The translations under genes and the position numbers were made by a program. The notes beneath the pieces were generated by a model. It was not told the origin of the DNA. It made no database searches and was given only the letters and a program-made list of their open reading frames with translations. From Coprenecus sp964640305 (GTDB taxonomy: Bacteria; Bacteroidota; Bacteroidia; Bacteroidales; UBA932): 64,000 bases of DNA. Positions 60,112-64,000 of this stretch are shown here, piece by piece. Positions within the stretch are counted from its first letter, which is position 1. Every line of letters begins with the position of its first letter. The DNA is taken from contig CAZXFF010000001.1 of NCBI GenBank assembly GCA_964640305.1, positions 124,001 through 188,000 on the forward strand, in the 5' to 3' direction.

Positions 60112-62331
60112 ATGAGGGACTTCCCGTCATACCGCCAGCTTGACACGATGGACTGTGGCCCGACCTGCCTGCGTATCATCGCTGCGCACTACGGGCGCAG
60201 TTGGTCCCTGCATACCCTTCGCGAGAGGTGCCACATCTCCCGCGAGGGTGTCTCGCTGCTTGGCATCAGCGATGCGGCTGAGGCGGTGGGGTTCCGCACC
60301 ATGGGTGTGAAACTGACGTTCAGACAGCTGTGCGATGAGGCCGAACTTCCGTGTATCGTACATTGTAACCAGAAACACTTTGTCGTAGTTTACCGCGTAA
60401 AACATCACAGGGGAAAAACGTGGATATATGTCTCGGACCCTGCTTCCGGGCTGCTCCGCTACACAAAAGAACAGTTCCTCAAGTCGTGGATATCAATCCT
60501 GGAGGATGATACCGGAAACAGTCCTGCCGAAGGCCTTGGCATCGCCCTGCTGCTGGAGCCGACCCCGAAGTTCTACGAGGAGAAGGGCGAGGAGGACAGG
60601 CGTCTTGGCTTCCGCAGTATGCTGGGATATCTCCGTCCCTACAGGCAGTTCATCGTCCAACTTCTGCTGGCCATGCTCACGGGTAGCATCATAAGCCTCA
60701 TTCTGCCTTTTCTTACCCAGTCTGTAATCGACGCTGGCATTGGCACCGCTGATCTTTACTTCGTTGTGGTGATCCTCATCGCACAGGTAGTATTGGTCTT
60801 CGGTCAGATGGCCAACGAACTGATCCGCAGCTGGCTTATGCTCCACATGACCACCCGTGTGAGCATATCTCTCATCTCCGATTTCCTGGCCAAGCTCATG
60901 AGGCTTCCAATCTCGTTTTTCGATTCGAAGATGACAGGTGACATAATGCAGCGCATAGGGGACCATAGCCGTATCCAGACTTTCCTTACAGGATCGCTAC
61001 TTAGCTTCGTCATGGCCGCAGTGACGTTTGTCGTCTATTCGGCCGTCATGGGCGGTTACGACCTGAAAATCCTCGGTATATTCCTTCTCGGCAGTGCCCT
61101 TTATGTCGGTTGGGTACTGCTTTTCCTCAGACGCAGGCGCAAACTGGACTACATGCGTTTCCAGGAGGCATCGGCCAACCAGAGCAGCATCGTGCAGCTT
61201 ATTGCGGGAATGCAGGACATCAAGCTCAACGGCTGCGAAAAGCAGAAGCGCTGGGAATGGGAGCGCATACAGGCCCGTCTCTTCAATGTCAGCGTGAATG
61301 GTCTCGCCCTCGGTCAGACCCAACAGATAGGCGGCACCTTCATCGATCAGATAAAGAATGTGCTGATATCGTTCCTGGCGGCCAAGGCCGTCATTGACGG
61401 TGACATGACTCTCGGTATGATGACCGCCATGCAGTACATCATCGGCCAGCTCAATGCCCCCATATCGCAGTTCATCGGCTTCGTGCAGGAGGCGCAGGAC
61501 GCGAAGATATCGCTTGAACGCCTTGGCGAGATACAGAATCGCAGGGACGAAGAGGATGCCGAGAGTGATTATATCCGCAAGATACCCCGTGACGCTGACA
61601 TCGAGTTCCGTAACGTGACCTTCCAGTACAACGGCCCGCATTCGGAGAAAGTACTGGATGGAGTAAGTATAACCATACCTCACGACAAGGTGACGGCCAT
61701 TGTCGGTGCATCGGGTAGCGGCAAGACCACAATGGTGAAGATGATGCTGGGCTTCTATGAACCCGTCTCGGGAGAGGTGCTTCTCGGCGGAAGCCGCATG
61801 GGGGACTACAGTCCATCGGCATGGAGGAAGCAGTGCAGTGCTGTGATGCAGGAGGGTTTTCTCTTCTCGGACACTATAGCCGCCAATATCGGGGTATCGG
61901 ACGATAGTCCGGATATGGAGCGGGTACGCAAGGCCGTGGAGACGGCCAATATAGGTGATTTCATAAACGGACTGCCATTGAGATACAATACGAAGATAGG
62001 TGCCGAAGGCAACGGGGTCAGCACCGGTCAGAAGCAACGTCTGCTCATAGCCCGGGCCGCATACCGCGATGCCCGTTACCTCTTCCTGGACGAGGCCACC
62101 AACTCCCTTGATGCGAACAACGAGAAGGCCATAATGGAGCAGCTCGATACCCTGTTCCAGGGTAAGACCGTTGTCATTGTGGCCCACCGCCTCAGCACAG
62201 TTAAAAACGCTGACAACATTGTCGTCCTGGACAGGGGAAAGGTGGTGGAGCAGGGTTCCCATAGAGAGCTTACGAACAAAAAGGGATATTATTACAAGCT
62301 GGTGAAGAACCAGCTGGAACTTGGAAGCTGA
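60112..62331 (+). CDS. C39 peptidase-containing ABC exporter (PCAT)
   Basis: A 739-residue bacteriocin-type exporter. Residues 1-140 are a C39 peptidase with catalytic C15 (DCGPTC), H89 (NQKHFVVVY) and D109 (VSDPASG), which cuts after GG and so fits the precursor leader. Residues about 160-440 are the six-helix TM domain. Residues about 495-739 are the NBD with Walker A GASGSGKTT near 532, signature VSTGQKQR in place of LSGGQ, and Walker B YLFLDEATNSLD. It would cleave the leader and export the mature peptide across the inner membrane together with the HlyD-type protein, 7 bp downstream. Confidence 0.95.
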   Translation: MRDFPSYRQLDTMDCGPTCLRIIAAHYGRSWSLHTLRERCHISREGVSLLGISDAAEAVGFRTMGVKLTFRQLCDEAELPCIVHCNQKHFVVVYRVKHHRGKTWIYVSDPASGLLRYTKEQFLKSWISILEDDTGNSPAEGLGIALLLEPTPKFYEEKGEEDRRLGFRSMLGYLRPYRQFIVQLLLAMLTGSIISLILPFLTQSVIDAGIGTADLYFVVVILIAQVVLVFGQMANELIRSWLMLHMTTRVSISLISDFLAKLMRLPISFFDSKMTGDIMQRIGDHSRIQTFLTGSLLSFVMAAVTFVVYSAVMGGYDLKILGIFLLGSALYVGWVLLFLRRRRKLDYMRFQEASANQSSIVQLIAGMQDIKLNGCEKQKRWEWERIQARLFNVSVNGLALGQTQQIGGTFIDQIKNVLISFLAAKAVIDGDMTLGMMTAMQYIIGQLNAPISQFIGFVQEAQDAKISLERLGEIQNRRDEEDAESDYIRKIPRDADIEFRNVTFQYNGPHSEKVLDGVSITIPHDKVTAIVGASGSGKTTMVKMMLGFYEPVSGEVLLGGSRMGDYSPSAWRKQCSAVMQEGFLFSDTIAANIGVSDDSPDMERVRKAVETANIGDFINGLPLRYNTKIGAEGNGVSTGQKQRLLIARAAYRDARYLFLDEATNSLDANNEKAIMEQLDTLFQGKTVVIVAHRLSTVKNADNIVVLDRGKVVEQGSHRELTNKKGYYYKLVKNQLELGS

Positions 62332-62338
62332 CAGAGAT

Positions 62339-63661
62339 ATGCCTGAGGACAGAATGCACATTACTACAGAGCACAGCAAGGAGGCGCAGCAGATACTGGG
62401 CCGCATTCCATCATGGATCGTGCGGTGGGGCGTAACCGTGATATTCGCGGTCTTCGCCATCATACTCATCGGCTGCTGCATCATCAAGTACCCGGAAAGG
62501 GTCACGGCGACCGTGACCATCACCACCGGTAACTCCCCCGTTGATGTGGTGGCAAGAGGCAACGGCGCCCTGGAGTGGATATTCGTCTCCAGCGGTGACT
62601 CTGTCTGCAGCGGAGACATTCTTGCTGTAATCAATTCCAGCGCCGCATGGAAGGATGTTTTGGAGGTGGAGCGTCATCTTGAAGAGACTTCCGGCCTGTC
62701 TCCCGACTCTGTCGCATTGCAGAAGTGGGTATATGCCGACTGGAACATGGGTGAGATACAGAGCGAGTGGTCCGCATTCTCAACAGCCTGCCGCCAGCTG
62801 TGCGAGTATCAGAAAAGGGACGTGACAGGGCGCAAGATGGTGCTGACAAGAGATCAGATATCAAAACAGAAGGAATATTATGCGAGGATGCAGTCCCAGG
62901 AGGCCGTCATGCGCAAGGACCTCGCATACGAGGAGCGCTCCTTCCACAGGGACTCGTCCTTATATAGCAGGGACGTAATTTCCGAGACTGAATACGAGAA
63001 GTCTGCACGACGCCTTCTGCAGACGAAAAATAATATGTTATCTTTTAAAACCCAGATGACCTCCACGGAATTGGCGGTGCTTCAACTGGAGCAGCAGCTG
63101 GTCGAACTGTCCATCCAGCGCGACGATGAAATGCTGTCACTCGAAAGGGAGATAGAGGGTAGTCGCGAGCGTCTGGCAGCGCAAATACGCTCCTGGTACC
63201 TGCTCAACATCCTGTTATCGCCCATAGATGGCAGAGTGTCGTTCGTGCGCAAATGGGACAAGGGGCAGTTCATCAGTGCAGGAGAGTCCTTCCTGACCGT
63301 AGTCCCCTCCGGGAAGCAGATGCCGATAGGCATTGTCAAGGTGCCGCAGGCCAGCTTCGGTAAGGTAGATACGGGACAGAAAGTCAATGTCCGTCTTAAC
63401 GGTTATCCATATATGGAATACGGAATGCTCGTAGGTGAAATAGGGTACCTGTCGTACGTACCGGAAGCTGCCGTAGGCCAACAGACAGAGCCTCAATACA
63501 CGGCCGAGATAGTATTTCCGGAAGGGATGGTGACGACATACGGCAGAGAGCTGCGCCTGATACAGAAGATGAACGGTACCGCCGAGATAATTACAAAGGA
63601 CCGCAGACTCATAATGAGGTTCCTCGACCCTGTCGCAGCGCTGTTCAAGAACGGAATATAA
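62339..63661 (+). CDS. HlyD-family membrane fusion protein
   Basis: From the ATG at 62339 the protein is 440 residues: a cytoplasmic N terminus, one TM helix (about 27-48), a lipoyl/biotinyl-like half (about 55-95), a long alpha-helical hairpin (about 130-285), and a beta-barrel/lipoyl half (SPIDGRVSFVRKWDKGQF near 293). It bridges the PCAT exporter to an outer-membrane channel. An in-frame TTG at 62321 would overlap the exporter gene and is not preferred. No TolC-like gene is found in the window. Confidence 0.92.
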   Translation: MPEDRMHITTEHSKEAQQILGRIPSWIVRWGVTVIFAVFAIILIGCCIIKYPERVTATVTITTGNSPVDVVARGNGALEWIFVSSGDSVCSGDILAVINSSAAWKDVLEVERHLEETSGLSPDSVALQKWVYADWNMGEIQSEWSAFSTACRQLCEYQKRDVTGRKMVLTRDQISKQKEYYARMQSQEAVMRKDLAYEERSFHRDSSLYSRDVISETEYEKSARRLLQTKNNMLSFKTQMTSTELAVLQLEQQLVELSIQRDDEMLSLEREIEGSRERLAAQIRSWYLLNILLSPIDGRVSFVRKWDKGQFISAGESFLTVVPSGKQMPIGIVKVPQASFGKVDTGQKVNVRLNGYPYMEYGMLVGEIGYLSYVPEAAVGQQTEPQYTAEIVFPEGMVTTYGRELRLIQKMNGTAEIITKDRRLIMRFLDPVAALFKNGI

Positions 63662-63693
63662 CCCTGAGAGAAGTTCAATGAGCCATAATCAAT

Positions 63694-63894
63694 ATGATAG
63701 AAGGAAACATGCGTCGAAGAATGAGAAGAAACAGAAAAGCAGTAATCATACTAATGTCGGTAATATGTTTAATCATTACGGTTGTTTATATTGTCATACC
63801 GACAAGGATCAACTCTACGATAATGTTCATTGGCTTTGGTGTCCTTGGCACATATATCGGAATCACTTCTAAAAGAGAAGACAACACCCTATAG
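63694..63894 (+). CDS. Small two-TM membrane protein at the end of the RiPP locus
   Basis: Up to 66 residues (ATG 63694; alternative ATG 63709 has AGAAGGA just upstream and gives 61). A strongly basic N terminus (RRRMRRNRK) is followed by two hydrophobic helices (about 17-35 and 42-58) and a charged tail. No family is recognised. It is AT-rich and lies 32 bp after the HlyD gene. Small membrane proteins in such positions are often immunity proteins, but that is only a suggestion. Confidence 0.6.
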   Translation: MIEGNMRRRMRRNRKAVIILMSVICLIITVVYIVIPTRINSTIMFIGFGVLGTYIGITSKREDNTL

Positions 63895-63929
63895 GCAGAT
63901 TCACCATTGGTACCTTTTGATTTGAGAGT

Positions 63930-63960
63930 TTGAAAATTCCTGAGTTTTTCCGTATTTTTG
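63930..63960 (+). promoter_or_regulatory. Promoter of the gene leaving the window
   Basis: TTG (63930-63932, within TTTG), exactly 20 bp, TATTTTTG (63953-63960): a full consensus match, 14 nt before the ATG at 63975. Confidence 0.6.
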
Positions 63961-63974
63961 TAAGTGGAGTCAAA

Positions 63975-64000
63975 ATGAGGAGGATGGGAATACAAAGGAT
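63975..64000 (+). CDS. Start of an unidentified gene (3'-truncated by window)
   Basis: ATG at 63975 follows a consensus promoter and reads MRRMGIQR before the window ends. Too short to identify. Confidence 0.35.

Noticed and set aside
60997..62634. A 545-codon open frame opposite the C39 exporter
   Set aside because: Shadow of the exporter and HlyD genes; no domain or signal, and the sense genes have clear motifs.
63678..63872. Alternative frame for the small gene after HlyD
   Set aside because: It gives a hydrophilic Lys/Asn-rich peptide without features, whereas the overlapping frame encodes two clean TM helices.

Overview
The window is a 64 kb piece of a draft genome (two runs of exactly 100 N) from a Gram-negative anaerobe of the order Bacteroidales. 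The evidence is the hmuYRSTUV-type heme locus, a GLPGLI-family protein, SusC-like carboxypeptidase-regulatory beta-barrels, a six-bladed beta-propeller lipoprotein, a DUF3244 protein, indolepyruvate:ferredoxin oxidoreductase, and promoters of the Bacteroidetes form TTG-N20..22-TAnnTTTG before many genes. I cannot fix family or genus from sequence alone.

Layout. 1-2.7 kb (+): 3' part of a DPP-IV-like peptidase and a PfkB sugar/nucleoside kinase. 2.8-11.9 kb (-): NAD and selenium genes (a NadC-NadA fusion, nadB, selD, a YedF-like protein, selU), then tsaE, yifB and waaA. 12-13.5 kb (+): mlaE-mlaF. 13.5-15.2 kb (-): an ECF sigma factor with an anti-sigma protein that appears to span both membranes. 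15.3-24 kb (+): TPR protein, EnvC-like LytM protein, MBL hydrolase, uvrA, nucleoside kinase and deoxynucleoside kinase. 24.1-27 kb (-): panC-panD-flippase-OMP operon. 27.2-29.4 kb (+): iorAB.

29.5-35.2 kb (-): an accessory operon (GLPGLI protein, thioredoxin-like lipoprotein, S26 signal peptidase, outer-membrane barrel) beside a membrane-anchored HTH regulator. 35.5-39.8 kb: an outer-membrane barrel divergent from an ECF sigma/anti-sigma pair, with the same two-part promoter facing both ways. 39.8-42 kb: a RAYT-type Y1 transposase flanked by its probable palindromic repeats, with a 141-bp tandem array interrupted by an N gap. 42-51.4 kb (-): a complete heme-uptake and heme-breakdown locus (calycin-like lipoprotein, HmuY, HmuR, HmuS, HmuT, HmuU, HmuV). 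51.7-52.6 kb: a second array of the same 141-bp repeat, again with an N gap. 52.7-54.4 kb: pgeF and xth.

54.4-63.9 kb (+) is the most interesting region and reads as a peptide natural-product (RiPP) locus. It holds a TPR/TM/HTH regulator, a secreted DUF3244 protein, a 72-residue double-glycine precursor with a CxCxCxC core, a radical SAM/SPASM maturase with a Cys-rich tail, a beta-propeller lipoprotein, a C39-peptidase ABC exporter, an HlyD-type fusion protein and a small membrane protein. The precursor and maturase are visibly AT-richer than their surroundings, which suggests acquisition. The 29.5-35.2 kb operon has a related TM-HTH regulator and the same TGATTATCA palindrome upstream, so the two loci may belong to one regulatory family.
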